Of a stretch of 64,000 nt of DNA, positions 8,236 through 18,900 are shown piece by piece. The position numbers and the translations under genes are program-made. The stretch is taken from assembly GCA_934085565.1 (NCBI GenBank), contig CAKOHG010000003.1, positions 145,567 to 209,566 on the forward strand, read 5' to 3'. Position 1 is the first letter of the stretch. Each line of letters begins with the position of its first letter. The stretch comes from an uncultured Bacilli bacterium (GTDB taxonomy: Bacteria; Bacillota_I; Bacilli_A; RF39; UBA660). Under the pieces are notes generated by a model, which saw nothing but the letters and a program-made list of their open reading frames with translations, did no database searches and was not told where the DNA came from.

Positions 8236-9365
8236 TGAAAAATCAAGAACCTATTAGAGTTGCTCAGATTGTTGGTAAATGGGTTGGCGGCGGCGTTGAG
8301 GCTGTAGTAATGAATTATTATAAAAATATTGATAGAACGAAAATACAATTTGATTTTCTTTTCGATGATGATTCAATTGGTATTCCATATGAAGAAATCA
8401 AAAATTTGGGGGGAAGGGTTATTTTGATACCCCCATATCAAAAAATTTTTAAATATCATTATGAGTTGAAAAAAGTCTTGAAAGATGGGAATTATAAGAT
8501 TGTTCATTCACACATCAACGCTTTGTCTGTTTTTAGTTTATTTGCTGCAAAGTGTGCAGGAGTACCGGTAAGAATCGCCCATAGTCATAGCACGACTAAT
8601 AGAAGAGAATGGAAAAAAAACTTATTAAAGCAATTATTGAGACCTTTTAGTAAAATATTTGCTACAAATTATATGTGTTGCAGTGAAATGGCTGGACGAT
8701 GGTTATTTGGCGATAGAGAATATGATAGAGGAAATGTGTATCTTTTAAATAATGCAATCGATTTAGATAAGTTTAAATATAATGCGAAAATAAGAAAAGC
8801 AATAAAAAATGAACTTAATATACCTGAATCAACACTAGTTATCGGACATGTTGGTAGATTCGTTGCTCAAAAAAATCATTCTTTTTTAATTGATGTATTT
8901 AATGAGTTTCATAAACAAAATAAAGATGCCGTTTTGATTCTGGTGGGACAAGGTCCACTAATGGAAGAAATACAGAAAAAAGTCGCGGATTTGAATTTAA
9001 ATAAAAACGTTAGATTTTTGGGACAAAGAAATAATGTAAATGAATTATATAATGCAATGGATTTATTTCTTTTTCCGAGCTTATATGAAGGCCTTGGTAT
9101 GGTTACAATAGAAGCACAAGCAAACTGCTTGAGCTGTCTTGTAAGTGATAAAGTTCCTTTAGCTGCTAAGATTTCAAAATATATAACATTTTGTTCACTC
9201 AATAAATCAGCTAAAGAGTGGGCTGAGCAGGCTGCTAAAATGGTGAATGAGTCAAAAATCAGAGGTAGCAAAAAATATGAAAGTGGCAATTATGACATAA
9301 AAAAAGAAGCCAAAAAATTAGAAAATAAATATATATTATATTGGAGGGAAAAAATTGATATTTGA
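8235..9365 (+). CDS. Glycosyltransferase family 4 (EpsF-like)
   Basis: A 376-residue GT-B enzyme. The N-terminal nucleotide-fold contains VGKWVGGGVEAVVMNYY and HSHINALSVFSLFAAK. The C-terminal donor domain contains GHVGRFVAQKNHSFLI, LVGQGPLM and the E-x7-E motif in PSLYEGLGMVTIEAQA. It should add a sugar from a nucleotide donor to the lipid-linked repeat unit. The start is GTG 8235, which shares a base with the preceding TAG stop. The 3' end overlaps the acyltransferase gene. It resembles the EpsF/CapM-type enzymes of Firmicutes capsule loci. Confidence 0.92.
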   Translation: MKNQEPIRVAQIVGKWVGGGVEAVVMNYYKNIDRTKIQFDFLFDDDSIGIPYEEIKNLGGRVILIPPYQKIFKYHYELKKVLKDGNYKIVHSHINALSVFSLFAAKCAGVPVRIAHSHSTTNRREWKKNLLKQLLRPFSKIFATNYMCCSEMAGRWLFGDREYDRGNVYLLNNAIDLDKFKYNAKIRKAIKNELNIPESTLVIGHVGRFVAQKNHSFLIDVFNEFHKQNKDAVLILVGQGPLMEEIQKKVADLNLNKNVRFLGQRNNVNELYNAMDLFLFPSLYEGLGMVTIEAQANCLSCLVSDKVPLAAKISKYITFCSLNKSAKEWAEQAAKMVNESKIRGSKKYESGNYDIKKEAKKLENKYILYWREKIDI

Positions 9366-9936
9366 GTATTTTGATTTCGTTTTAGGACTTGTTAAATTTT
9401 TCGTTTATAGAATTTTTTATTTTAATAGATTAAATGTTAAAGGGATACAAAAATTTTCTTTTCATACAAATTTTTGTGTAAAAAAGAATTCTAAAATTAA
9501 TTTTGAACGTAACTGTAGAACAAGAAGAAATTGTACTTTTTATTGTTATGATGGTGCAACTATTGATGTTGGAAAAAATGTTTTTTTTAATGAAGGAAAT
9601 ATAATAAGTGCTAGAGAAAAAATTACAATTGGTGATAATTGCAATTTTGGAAATAACGTTTCTATTTATGACAATGATCATGACTATAAGAATGATTTGA
9701 ACAAGTATTTGACATCTAACGTAACAATTGGAAATAATGTATGGGTTGGAGCAGGAAGTATTATTTTGAGGGGAGTTTCTATTGGGGATAATTGTGTAAT
9801 AGCTGCTGGAACAATTGTAAATAAAAATATTCCAAACAATACAATTGTTTATCAAAAAAGAATGACTATAATTAATGATTTTAAAGAAACTACAAGAATT
9901 GATGAGAATAAGGAGAAGGAGTATGCCAAAAATTAG
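9355..9936 (+). CDS. Left-handed beta-helix (hexapeptide) O-acyltransferase
   Basis: 193 residues with a basic, partly hydrophobic N-terminus (residues 1-25), then tandem hexapeptide repeats with I/V-G-x-x-x-x periodicity: ATIDVGKNVFFNEGN, ITIGDNCNFGNNVSIYDNDHDY, VTIGNNVWVGAGSIIL and VSIGDNCVIAAGTIV. The His in DNDHDY corresponds to the catalytic base of the MaT/CysE-like family. It should acetylate a sugar of the repeat unit. The start is TTG 9355, supported by GGAGGG at 9342-9347 with normal spacing; no ATG in frame fits. It overlaps both neighbours. Confidence 0.88.
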   Translation: MIFEYFDFVLGLVKFFVYRIFYFNRLNVKGIQKFSFHTNFCVKKNSKINFERNCRTRRNCTFYCYDGATIDVGKNVFFNEGNIISAREKITIGDNCNFGNNVSIYDNDHDYKNDLNKYLTSNVTIGNNVWVGAGSIILRGVSIGDNCVIAAGTIVNKNIPNNTIVYQKRMTIINDFKETTRIDENKEKEYAKN

Positions 9937-10723
9937 TGTAATAATGGGAATTTACAATACAAAGAGTAAGAAATATTTGGAAGTATCTATAAATTCTATT
10001 CTTTCTCAAACATACAAGGATTTTGAATTGATAATATGTGATGATGGATCATCTAATGATTGTGTAAAATGGGCCAAAGAAATATGTAAGAATGATAACA
10101 GAGTGATTTTTATAAAAAATGATACTAATCGTGGATTGGCATATACATTAAATCATTGTTTAAAATATGCAACAGGTGAATTTGTTGCTAGGATGGATGA
10201 TGACGACTTTTCACATATTGATAGATTTGAAAAACAAGTTAATGTTTTAGAAAAAAATAGAGATATAGATTTGGTGTCTTGCAACATCAATCTTTTTGAT
10301 GACAATGGAGTGTATAATTCTTTAAAGTATCCAGCGGATATTAAGAATAAAGATTTTTTGTTTAATAGTCCAATTGTCCATCCTGCGATAATGGCTAGAA
10401 AGTCTGCATTTGATAAAGTTGGGGGATATAAAGATAGTAAATATACCATTCGTGTTGAGGATTACGATCTTTTTATGAGAATGAAGGCTGCAAATATTAA
10501 AATGTATGTCATTCAGGATATTTTATTTGATTATAGAGATGATCAGGCAAATTCTATTCGAAGAAAAAAATACAAATATAGAATTAATGAATTTTTTGTG
10601 AGATTAAATGGATTTAAAAAATTGCATCTGCTTCCTAAAGGATTAATATATGCATTTAAGCCGCTTATTGTTGGAATATTACCTGTTAATGTAATTAGAA
10701 AAATAAGAGAGAGGAAGAAATGA
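9923..10723 (+). CDS. Glycosyltransferase family 2 (EpsE-like)
   Basis: A 266-residue GT-A enzyme beginning MPKISVIMGIYNTK, with ILSQTYKDFELIICDDGSSND (nucleotide binding) and GEFVARMDDDDFSHIDRFEKQ, whose Asp cluster is the metal-binding DxD equivalent. RVEDYDLFMRM near residue 190 matches the acceptor-side ED motif. ATG 9923 is chosen because AGGAGAAGGAG lies just upstream and the conserved N-terminus starts there. The gene overlaps the acyltransferase stop by 14 bases. It should add one residue of the polysaccharide repeat. Confidence 0.92.
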   Translation: MPKISVIMGIYNTKSKKYLEVSINSILSQTYKDFELIICDDGSSNDCVKWAKEICKNDNRVIFIKNDTNRGLAYTLNHCLKYATGEFVARMDDDDFSHIDRFEKQVNVLEKNRDIDLVSCNINLFDDNGVYNSLKYPADIKNKDFLFNSPIVHPAIMARKSAFDKVGGYKDSKYTIRVEDYDLFMRMKAANIKMYVIQDILFDYRDDQANSIRRKKYKYRINEFFVRLNGFKKLHLLPKGLIYAFKPLIVGILPVNVIRKIRERKK

Positions 10724-10727
10724 GAAA

Positions 10728-12044
10728 ATGATTATTTATGAATTACTAATTACTGTTATAATTTTCTGGATAATATCAATTGTTGTAAGAAAAGATTTAT
10801 TTTCTCCAGAATCATTATTATGTATATCATATATATTAGCAATTGTTTGTGCAATCTATAATATAGATAATTGGGATATTAATTTGCATTACAACACATA
10901 TTTGGTAATAGTCATTGGTATTTTTAGTTTTTTTCTTCCATCTTTATTTTTTTATTTTTTTCACAAAAACAAGAATGCTAAAAATATATCAAAAAAATTA
11001 GAATGGATAGAAATAAAAAGTGGAAAACTGATGTTTTTAAACGTTATATCTTTAATTATTATGATGATATATTCCATTTATTTTATAAAAGCTCTTGGAG
11101 GTTTTGGTGCACTTTTAAATTTCAGTAATGCAATGGAGATTTATAGAAATAAAACAATGTTACATCATCTTACATTAATTCCTTCTTGGATAAATTTTTT
11201 ATCAAAAATATGCAGGGCTGTTTGTTTTGTTTATACATATATTTTAATAAACAATTTGATAATTGACAGAAAAAAAATGAAATCTAAAAGAAAAATTAAG
11301 AATCAATATATAATTGGCATTGCTTCCTACATTCCATTAACAATAATGAGTGGTGGAAGATATGATTTGATAGTATATATTATTTACATAATTGTCGTCT
11401 TTAGCATTTTATTTACAATACACAACAAAAAAAGACTTCAGACAGGAAAAATATTAAAAATAGGTTTAATAGTTATGCTTGTTTTAATCATTTTTTCGAG
11501 TTATAGAGGATTAGTAGGAAGGACTGCTGAAAGTAATACTATCGATTATATTACTGAATATTTTGGAGGGTCTATTGCAATTTTTGATATTTACATGCAG
11601 GAGTTGCATCCTAAAGCAGCCTATTTTGGACAAGAAACTTTTTCTGGAATTAGGAAACTGGCTTATCAATTCAAAATAATAAATAATCAAGGCTTAAGTG
11701 AAGACGCCATGCTTTTTAGAACTACTTATAATAATAAAATTATAGGAAATGTTTATACTGGCTTTAGAAAACCTTATCATGATTTTGGAATAGCAGGAGT
11801 TATAATTTTACAAATTATTTTGTCACTTATATTTAACAAACTGTATTACAATTGTTTTTATAAGAACGAAAAAAATAAAATAAGTTTTAGAATAATTACT
11901 ACAGGAACGTTATTTTATTGTATAGTTCTACATTCATATTCAGAAACTTTTTTTTGCAATGTATTGTCATTTAATTATCTTATGCTGTTTGTTATTATAT
12001 ATGCAATTATACATTTTTTAGAAAGAATAGAGGTAAAAATATGA
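10728..12044 (+). CDS. Wzy-like oligosaccharide repeat unit polymerase
   Basis: A 438-residue polytopic membrane protein with about ten hydrophobic helices and a periplasmic-type loop (GFGALLNFSNAMEIYRNKTM). The motifs MSGGRYDLIVYI and SSYRGLVGRT are typical of O-antigen/capsule polymerases of the Wzy superfamily. It should join flipped repeat units outside the membrane. It is very AT-rich with many ATA Ile codons, like the genes that follow and unlike the housekeeping genes, which suggests horizontal acquisition. Wzy proteins are poorly conserved, so the call also leans on the adjacent flippase. Confidence 0.82.
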   Translation: MIIYELLITVIIFWIISIVVRKDLFSPESLLCISYILAIVCAIYNIDNWDINLHYNTYLVIVIGIFSFFLPSLFFYFFHKNKNAKNISKKLEWIEIKSGKLMFLNVISLIIMMIYSIYFIKALGGFGALLNFSNAMEIYRNKTMLHHLTLIPSWINFLSKICRAVCFVYTYILINNLIIDRKKMKSKRKIKNQYIIGIASYIPLTIMSGGRYDLIVYIIYIIVVFSILFTIHNKKRLQTGKILKIGLIVMLVLIIFSSYRGLVGRTAESNTIDYITEYFGGSIAIFDIYMQELHPKAAYFGQETFSGIRKLAYQFKIINNQGLSEDAMLFRTTYNNKIIGNVYTGFRKPYHDFGIAGVIILQIILSLIFNKLYYNCFYKNEKNKISFRIITTGTLFYCIVLHSYSETFFCNVLSFNYLMLFVIIYAIIHFLERIEVKI

Positions 12045-13204
12045 ATGATTCAGAAAAAAAATATTTTGAAAAATTTGGATATAATTATTTTGGACCATTA
12101 TTATTATGCTATTCTAATTGGCTTATTAAAAATTTAGAGGAAAACAACATAGATAAAGTATACTTTTTAGCTCGAGATGGCTACATTATGAAACAAGTTT
12201 TTGATATTGTTAATAATTCAAAAATCAAATCATATTATTTTTATGCATCTAGAAGAGCTGTAATTGTACCTTATTTATGGATGATAAAAAATAAAGAAGA
12301 AATCTTTAAAGTAATAGCTTTTAACAAAAAAATAACTGTTCAATCTTTCATCAAAAAAGTTGGATTAGAAGATTATGATTTGACACACATATTAGAAAGG
12401 TATAATTATAATTTGCTCACTGAAATTAATACTGAAGAACTTGAGAGTTTTAATGATTTTTTCGAAGAAATATTTCCGCTAATAAAAGAGAACTCAAAAA
12501 AAGAATGGAAATCTTTGAATAATTATGCCAAGAAAAATAGTTTTGAAGGAAAAATTGCAATTGTTGACATTGGATGGAATGGAACAATGCAAAATGCTTT
12601 TCAAAAATTATATAAAGATTATGATTTTGTGGGTTACTATTTTGGAATAGTTCCTTTCAATCATTTTAATAATTTAAATTTAAATGGATATATTTTTGAT
12701 AAAAATAAAAATATAGAATTTTATCATAAGATGCACTATTTTATAAATATATTTGAATTTTTGTTTTTAGCACAACACGGTTCTGTAAAACGATATTTAG
12801 AAAATGGGAAAGATGTAGAGTTTTATAAATATGAATATGAAAATTCCATTGAGAAGAATATAGTTCAATACATTCAAAAGTTTGCAATTAAATATGTAAA
12901 TGATAATAAAAATGCAAAGTTAAATGATGATAGAGTAATCAAAAGATTTATTAATTATTTTTTAAGACCATCATATAAAACTGCTAAATTGTTTGGTAAT
13001 TTAAAATTTAAAGATGATGAATTTAAATATATAGCAAAGCCTGATAAAAAAATAAATTACATTAAAAAACCTAAAAAATTACTGAAAGATTTTTTGGATT
13101 CTAGTTGGAGAATTGGATTTTTAAAAAGAGTTTTAATGTTACCTTTTCCATATTATTCATTTAATAATATTGTAAGAAAAATATATTTAAGTAAGGAGAA
13201 ATGA
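12041..13204 (+). CDS. HAD-like protein of capsule loci (COG5610 type)
   Basis: 387 residues, overlapping wzy by 4 bases. VYFLARDGYIMKQVFDI near residue 40 and KIAIVDIGWNGTMQNAFQKLY near 180 are the two recognisable blocks of the predicted HAD-superfamily hydrolases found in polysaccharide clusters (COG5610). The canonical DxDxT nucleophile motif is not evident, so it may be a divergent or non-hydrolytic member. It has no signal peptide or membrane helix. Its place between polymerase and glycosyltransferase suggests a role in repeat-unit modification, but the substrate is unknown. Confidence 0.75.
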   Translation: MNDSEKKYFEKFGYNYFGPLLLCYSNWLIKNLEENNIDKVYFLARDGYIMKQVFDIVNNSKIKSYYFYASRRAVIVPYLWMIKNKEEIFKVIAFNKKITVQSFIKKVGLEDYDLTHILERYNYNLLTEINTEELESFNDFFEEIFPLIKENSKKEWKSLNNYAKKNSFEGKIAIVDIGWNGTMQNAFQKLYKDYDFVGYYFGIVPFNHFNNLNLNGYIFDKNKNIEFYHKMHYFINIFEFLFLAQHGSVKRYLENGKDVEFYKYEYENSIEKNIVQYIQKFAIKYVNDNKNAKLNDDRVIKRFINYFLRPSYKTAKLFGNLKFKDDEFKYIAKPDKKINYIKKPKKLLKDFLDSSWRIGFLKRVLMLPFPYYSFNNIVRKIYLSKEK

Positions 13205-13205
13205 T

Positions 13206-14159
13206 ATGAAAACAAAAAAAGGACTAATATCAATAATAACACCTGTATATAATGGGGAAAAATATATAGAAAGATGTATAAAAAGTGTACAAGCTCAATC
13301 ATATAAAGATATAGAACATATTGTAGTTGATGACGGTTCTCAGGATAATACTAAAAAAATTTGCGAGAAATATAATGATAAAATAATTTTTATTTCCAAA
13401 AAAAATGAAGGTGTATCAAATGCAAGAAATACAGCACTTAATTGCGCAAATGGTGAATATGTTTTGTTTGTTGATGCAGATGATTGGTTAGAAGTTGATA
13501 TGTGTGAGTTATTGATAAAAGAAATAGAAAAAAAGGCGTGTGACATTGTAGTATGCGGATACAATAATTATTATGAAAATAGTGGTAAAAATGAACCTAT
13601 TTTATTAAAATTTGATGAAAGTGCTCAAAATAGTTTTACAGAACTTATTTCTGATGAAACAACAAACTTTGGTGGTTTTCCTTGGAACAAATTGATTCGC
13701 AGAGACGTAATAACACATTCATTTGATGAAAGTATACACTATTATGAAAATTTATTGTTTTTTTTGGACAATTGTAAAGATGATATTAGATTTTCAACAG
13801 TTAATAAATGTTTGTATAATTATTGCATAAATGACACATCAGCTGTTCATAGTAAAAAATATTCTCTCAAAAAATTATCTGCGTTAGAATCTTTAAAGAA
13901 AGTTATTTCTTTATTACCACCTAAAACATTAATAATGCACAAAGTATATTTTATTAATAGTTACTTTAATAACTTATATTGTATAAAAAAATATTTTCCA
14001 GAACATATAGATGACATAAAGAAGTACAATATTTTGTTAGAAGAGTACTATAATGATGTTATGAAATCTCATGACATCTCATCAAAGACAAAGATAAAAA
14101 TATTTTTTATGAAGAAAATGAATTTTATATATGAAATATATAAAGGATTAAAGAAATAA
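13206..14159 (+). CDS. Glycosyltransferase family 2
   Basis: A 317-residue GT-A enzyme: SIITPVYNGEKYIERCIKSV, IEHIVVDDGSQDNTKKI, NEGVSNARNTAL and ANGEYVLFVDADDWLE, the last carrying the DxD metal site. The C-terminal 120 residues are Lys/Tyr-rich and specific to this subfamily. It starts one base after the preceding stop with SD AAGGAG. This is the third glycosyltransferase of the operon, so with the priming transferase the repeat unit has probably at least four sugars. Confidence 0.92.
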   Translation: MKTKKGLISIITPVYNGEKYIERCIKSVQAQSYKDIEHIVVDDGSQDNTKKICEKYNDKIIFISKKNEGVSNARNTALNCANGEYVLFVDADDWLEVDMCELLIKEIEKKACDIVVCGYNNYYENSGKNEPILLKFDESAQNSFTELISDETTNFGGFPWNKLIRRDVITHSFDESIHYYENLLFFLDNCKDDIRFSTVNKCLYNYCINDTSAVHSKKYSLKKLSALESLKKVISLLPPKTLIMHKVYFINSYFNNLYCIKKYFPEHIDDIKKYNILLEEYYNDVMKSHDISSKTKIKIFFMKKMNFIYEIYKGLKK

Positions 14160-14160
14160 T

Positions 14161-15723
14161 ATGAAAGAAAATAATAGAACTTCTAATTCTTTAAAAAATT
14201 CATTTTCTTCGTTGTTAAGTAATATTGTAGCTATTATAGTAGGATTTATTGCTCAAGCATTATTTTTAAAAATATTAAATACTGAATATCTTGGTTTGAA
14301 TGGTTTATTTACAAATGTTTTAACGATGCTAAGTTTTTTTGAACTTGGGATTGGAAATGCTATAGTGTTTTATATGTATAAACCACTTGCAGAAAATAAT
14401 GTTGAAAAAATTAAACAATTAATGAATTTTTATAAAAAATCATATAGAATAATTGCTTTGATTGTTTTTTCAATAGGGATGTTATTATTACCATTTATTA
14501 AATATCTAGTTAATGATGTAAATATAGATATTAATATATATATTGTGTATTTTCTTTTTCTCTTAAGTACCGTTGTATCATATTTAATGGTATATAAGCG
14601 AAATATGTTATATGCTGATCAGAAAAATTATTATATAAATATAATTCATTGTTTTTATTTAGTTTTATTAAATATTTCTCAATTAATATTTTTAGCTATA
14701 ACAAAAAATTATTATTTATATTTAATAATTAAAATATGCTGTCAAATATTAGAAAATGTTGTAATAACGATTTTAGTTAATAATTTATATCCGTACATTA
14801 ATGAATCTAATAATTTAAAATTAGATAAAGAAACAGAAAAAAATATATTTCAAAAAGTAAAAGCTTTAATTTTTCATAAGGTAGGATATATAATTATAAA
14901 TGGTACGGATAATATAATAATATCAAAATTTTTTGGATTGGTTGCAGTTGGGTTGTATTCAAATTATTATTTAATCATAAATTCAGTATTTACCATGTTT
15001 AGTCAGGCTATTACATCCTTAACAGCCAGTGTAGGGAATTTATTAGTAAATTGTGATTCTACTAAATCGTTTAACATATTTAAAAAAATAAGATTTATAA
15101 ATTTTATTGTTTCAACTTTTTGTGCAACATGTGTTTTATGTTTAATACAACCGTTTATTACTATTTGGATAGGTAAGGAATATCTGTTAGATAAAATAAT
15201 ATTATTTGTTTTGGTTTTTAATTTATTTCAAAAACTACAAAGATGTACTTATATGACATTTAAAGATTCTGCTGGTATTTGGGAAGAAGATCGATTTGTT
15301 CCAATTATAGAATCGTTACTTAATATAATTTTCTCAATTTTATTATTAAAAATTTTTGGCCTAGCAGGGGTATTTTTGGGAACAATTGTAAGTGGATTAG
15401 CGTTATGGTGTTATAGTTATCCAAAATTTGTGTATAAGAAAATATTTTCGCGTAGTTATTTTGAATATGCTTTTGAAACTCTGAACTATATATTTATCTT
15501 TTGTATAATTGTATTTATTACATATATTTCAACTAATTTATATTTATTTTCAAGTAGTTTTGTACAATTAATATTTAATGGATGTCTATGTTTAATAGTG
15601 CCATTTGTATTAATTAGTATTGTTTTTAGAAAACATGAAGAATATAAGTATTTTTTAGAACTTATAAAAAAAATTTTATTTAAAATAATGAATAAAAGTA
15701 AATCTGTAAAACACCAGAAATAA
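14161..15723 (+). CDS. Wzx-like polysaccharide flippase (MOP superfamily)
   Basis: A 520-residue polytopic protein with about 12-14 hydrophobic helices. The N-terminus NSLKNSFSSLLSNIVAIIVGFIAQALFLKILNTEYLGLNGLF is broken here as NSFSSLLSNIVAIIVGF and then LNTEYLGLNGLFTNVL, the start typical of polysaccharide transporters. The central segment has NGTDNIIISKFFGLVAVGLYSNYYLI, another family hallmark. It should flip lipid-linked repeat units across the membrane. It is the last gene of the operon, starting two bases after the previous stop, and a strong terminator follows. Base composition is extremely AT-rich, like wzy. Confidence 0.9.
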   Translation: MKENNRTSNSLKNSFSSLLSNIVAIIVGFIAQALFLKILNTEYLGLNGLFTNVLTMLSFFELGIGNAIVFYMYKPLAENNVEKIKQLMNFYKKSYRIIALIVFSIGMLLLPFIKYLVNDVNIDINIYIVYFLFLLSTVVSYLMVYKRNMLYADQKNYYINIIHCFYLVLLNISQLIFLAITKNYYLYLIIKICCQILENVVITILVNNLYPYINESNNLKLDKETEKNIFQKVKALIFHKVGYIIINGTDNIIISKFFGLVAVGLYSNYYLIINSVFTMFSQAITSLTASVGNLLVNCDSTKSFNIFKKIRFINFIVSTFCATCVLCLIQPFITIWIGKEYLLDKIILFVLVFNLFQKLQRCTYMTFKDSAGIWEEDRFVPIIESLLNIIFSILLLKIFGLAGVFLGTIVSGLALWCYSYPKFVYKKIFSRSYFEYAFETLNYIFIFCIIVFITYISTNLYLFSSSFVQLIFNGCLCLIVPFVLISIVFRKHEEYKYFLELIKKILFKIMNKSKSVKHQK

Positions 15724-15781
15724 AACAGAATTCATTTAATAATAATTAAAAATTATTGCAAACAGAGATTTTCGATAGGAC

Positions 15782-15804
15782 AAGACTAGAAATAGTCTTT
15801 TTTT
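15782..15804 (+). terminator. Terminator of the polysaccharide operon
   Basis: AAGACTA (15782-15788) pairs with TAGTCTT (15793-15799) around a GAAA tetraloop and runs into T7. It ends the eight-gene operon. The remaining 15805-15912 is AT-rich leader for the next gene. Confidence 0.88.
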
Positions 15805-15912
15805 GTTATAATTGATTATTTATTATTTTTTTAAATAAATGAAACAACACTATTTTTCCTCTTTTTATTTTACAAACAATGTGAGATAATGCTGTTAAGG
15901 TAGGAATTAAGA

Positions 15913-18900
15913 ATGAAAAGGTCAAAAGAGTTTAAAAGAAAAGTTAATGGTTTTACGTTAATTGAACTTATAAGTGTTGTTAGTATTATGGCGATTATTT
16001 TATTAATCGCTATTCCAGCTTATACGACGATTACAAATAAGACTAAAGAAAATATTTATCAATCTAAAGTAACAGAACTTCTTGCTAAAGCTGAAAGTTA
16101 TTCAGAAACTTCAAATGTTTTTGTTATGGATGTTAATACTTTAATGCAACAAGGTCTTATTAGTGCCGATAATGAATCCGGAAATCTAATCGATCCTAGA
16201 TCAGATCGTAAGATGAATTGTGATATTATTGAAGTGAATTACGAAGGAAATACTTATAAAGCTAATTATATTGAAAATGATACTTGTTTAGGAGAAGAAG
16301 AACTCAATAACCGTTATGGTATGGGTTATATTACGATTTATGATGAAAATGGTAATGAAGTATCTAATAATACATGGTCACAAACAGCCTTTGAAAATTT
16401 TCAATTTCGTTTAAAAAATGAAAGTAATTTAGAAAATTTAGTTAGTTTAACTTGGAATGGGGAAGAAGAAAAAACTTGTACCAAAGAGGAGTATGATGAT
16501 TGTCTTTATCAAATAAGTGCCCAACTTATCAAAAATATAACAGTTACTTTAAATGTTGTTATGAATATTAACGGCCAAGAAGTTAATCAAAAATATAGTG
16601 CTCATGGTTTAATAGACCGTGAAAAACCGACAGTTTCAGTAGATGATGTAAATAATGAAAATTATACAACTGATTTAAGAAAAGTTAGTTTTGTTTTAGA
16701 TGATAGATCTGGTAGTGGTATTTCTCATTATGCTGTGGTAAGTGATGATATCACATCTTGTGATAATGATGGAATTGTATATCAATCTACTGAAGATGTT
16801 CATCCAACAGTTTATCTGGATAATGGCGATTATATTGTTTGTGCAAAAGATAAGGTAGGAAATATTTCTGATATAGATGACAAAAGTAAAGTTCATGTTG
16901 AAAAAGTTAATTCAAATAACTTTAAAATAAAAGTAACAAATAGTTCTAATAGTAATTGGACAAATAAAGATGTTACTTTAGCGGTTAGTTGGGATATTGA
17001 AAACATTGATTTTTGTGCTTATAAGTTAAATGACGGGGAATATCAACGTTATAATGGTGTTTATGATAGCAAAGGCTTTACCTTTAAACCAAATTTTACA
17101 GGTGAACAAAAAACAACAGTATATTTTATGTGTTATGATAAAGCCGGTAATAAAAGTAATGAAGCTAACACAAGTGTTTTAATAGATACCAACAATCCAA
17201 CGATAACTTATAGTATTCAAAATCAAACAGTTGGAAGCAATAGCTATTATAAAGGCTTAACTTTAAAAGCTGATGTTAAAGATAATTTGAGTGGTATATC
17301 TTCTATTAAATATTGTCAGGGAGAAAGTGATTGTACACCTGAAACAACGGCAACTGGTAGTTTCAGTGTCACTTTAGCCAGTGGAAAAAATCGTAAAGTT
17401 TGTGCTATTGTTGTAGATAAGGCTGGCAATTCTTCTGGAAAAGTTTGTTCATCTTCTTACAATGTCGATGGAGTAAAGCCAACAATTAGTTTAACTGAAA
17501 GTAGTACATCAGGAGAAAATGGCTGGGTTAAAAAAGCTACCATAACAGGTTCTTTAAATGATACCGTAAGTGGACTAGCTAGTGCTAAATATTGTCGAAG
17601 TAGTGCAAATTGTACACCTGATACGACAGTTTCTATTTCTAATAATCAAATCGTGGTGGATATTACCAATGCTTCTAATCAAAAAGTTTGTATGAATGTC
17701 ACGGATAAAGCTGGAAATACTTCTAATACGGCTTGTAGTAAAAATTATTATGCTGACAATACGCTTCCAACTGTATCTATTGATGTTTCTGCTTCTAATG
17801 GAAATGCAACAGTTACGGCAAGCAATGCCAAGGATAATTTAAGTGGGGTAGTAAGTTATCAATTCCGCTTTGATAATGGTAGTTGGATAACGAATTCTTC
17901 TAATAAATATACTTTCACAAACTTAACAGATGGTAATCATACATTTTATGTCAGGGTAAAAGATAAAGCCGGAAATTATAGTTCAGCTCCATCAAAAGTA
18001 GTAACTATTTCTAATGGACCTAGTCTTACTCGTATAGGAGACTTTATATCCAAAAATGCTTCTAGCAATGATAATATGAGAAATAATTATAATCTTGTAC
18101 CACTTAATCAATCACAAATTGTAATTATTGATGGTGATGAAGTTTATTATGACAATGGAAAGCCTAAAAATACTTATTATCTTGAAGCACAAGTGTTAAA
18201 TGTTACTTCAAAAAGTTCTTCTTATGGTTCTATTGTAAAATTAATGAGTGAAGGAGCACCTCTTCCTGAATATAACGTTCGAGTGGATAATTCAACAATT
18301 GTTGTTGGAGGGGATGCCAATACAAGAGGTGGATCTGTTCGGGTAGCAACTCTTAAAATAAGTGGTAATTCTATTACAATGCCTTATATTAGTTCTACTT
18401 TTGGTTCAGCTGGTTTTGAACGAGAAGGTATTGTGGGAATTTCTCATAGTCTTAACAGTGGAACAGTAGGAGTTTATTATGACGATTCTACTTCAAGTAA
18501 ACATAATTATGCTGTTAGAAGTTATACTTATACATCAGGTGGTATTAGCTCTGAAAGTAAATTATCAAGAAATGTCAATGACATATACTATTATTTCCAT
18601 GATATTTATGGCGCTGCTGGTTCCGTTTCTACAAGCCAAGGAACTTATGCTAGACAAAAAGTTTTTGATTATGCTGGTTTCTTTAATGGAACAGGAATTG
18701 TAAGATGTGATGATAATAGTATTTATCAAGATACTCAATGTAATAATAAGAAAGCGGAAAATAAAATTATTGATGTTGGAAATTATAGCAAATATTTAGG
18801 CAGTAATACCCAACAGGCTTATTTTTCTATGACAGCTTTAGGAAATGATAAAATTATTTTAACTATAAAAAATAAAACTTACGATAGAAATAGCAAGACA

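Noticed and set aside
8909..9855. Minus-strand ORFs inside the glycosyltransferase and acyltransferase genes
   Set aside because: They are antisense shadows of genes with clear family motifs, low in complexity and without SD sites.
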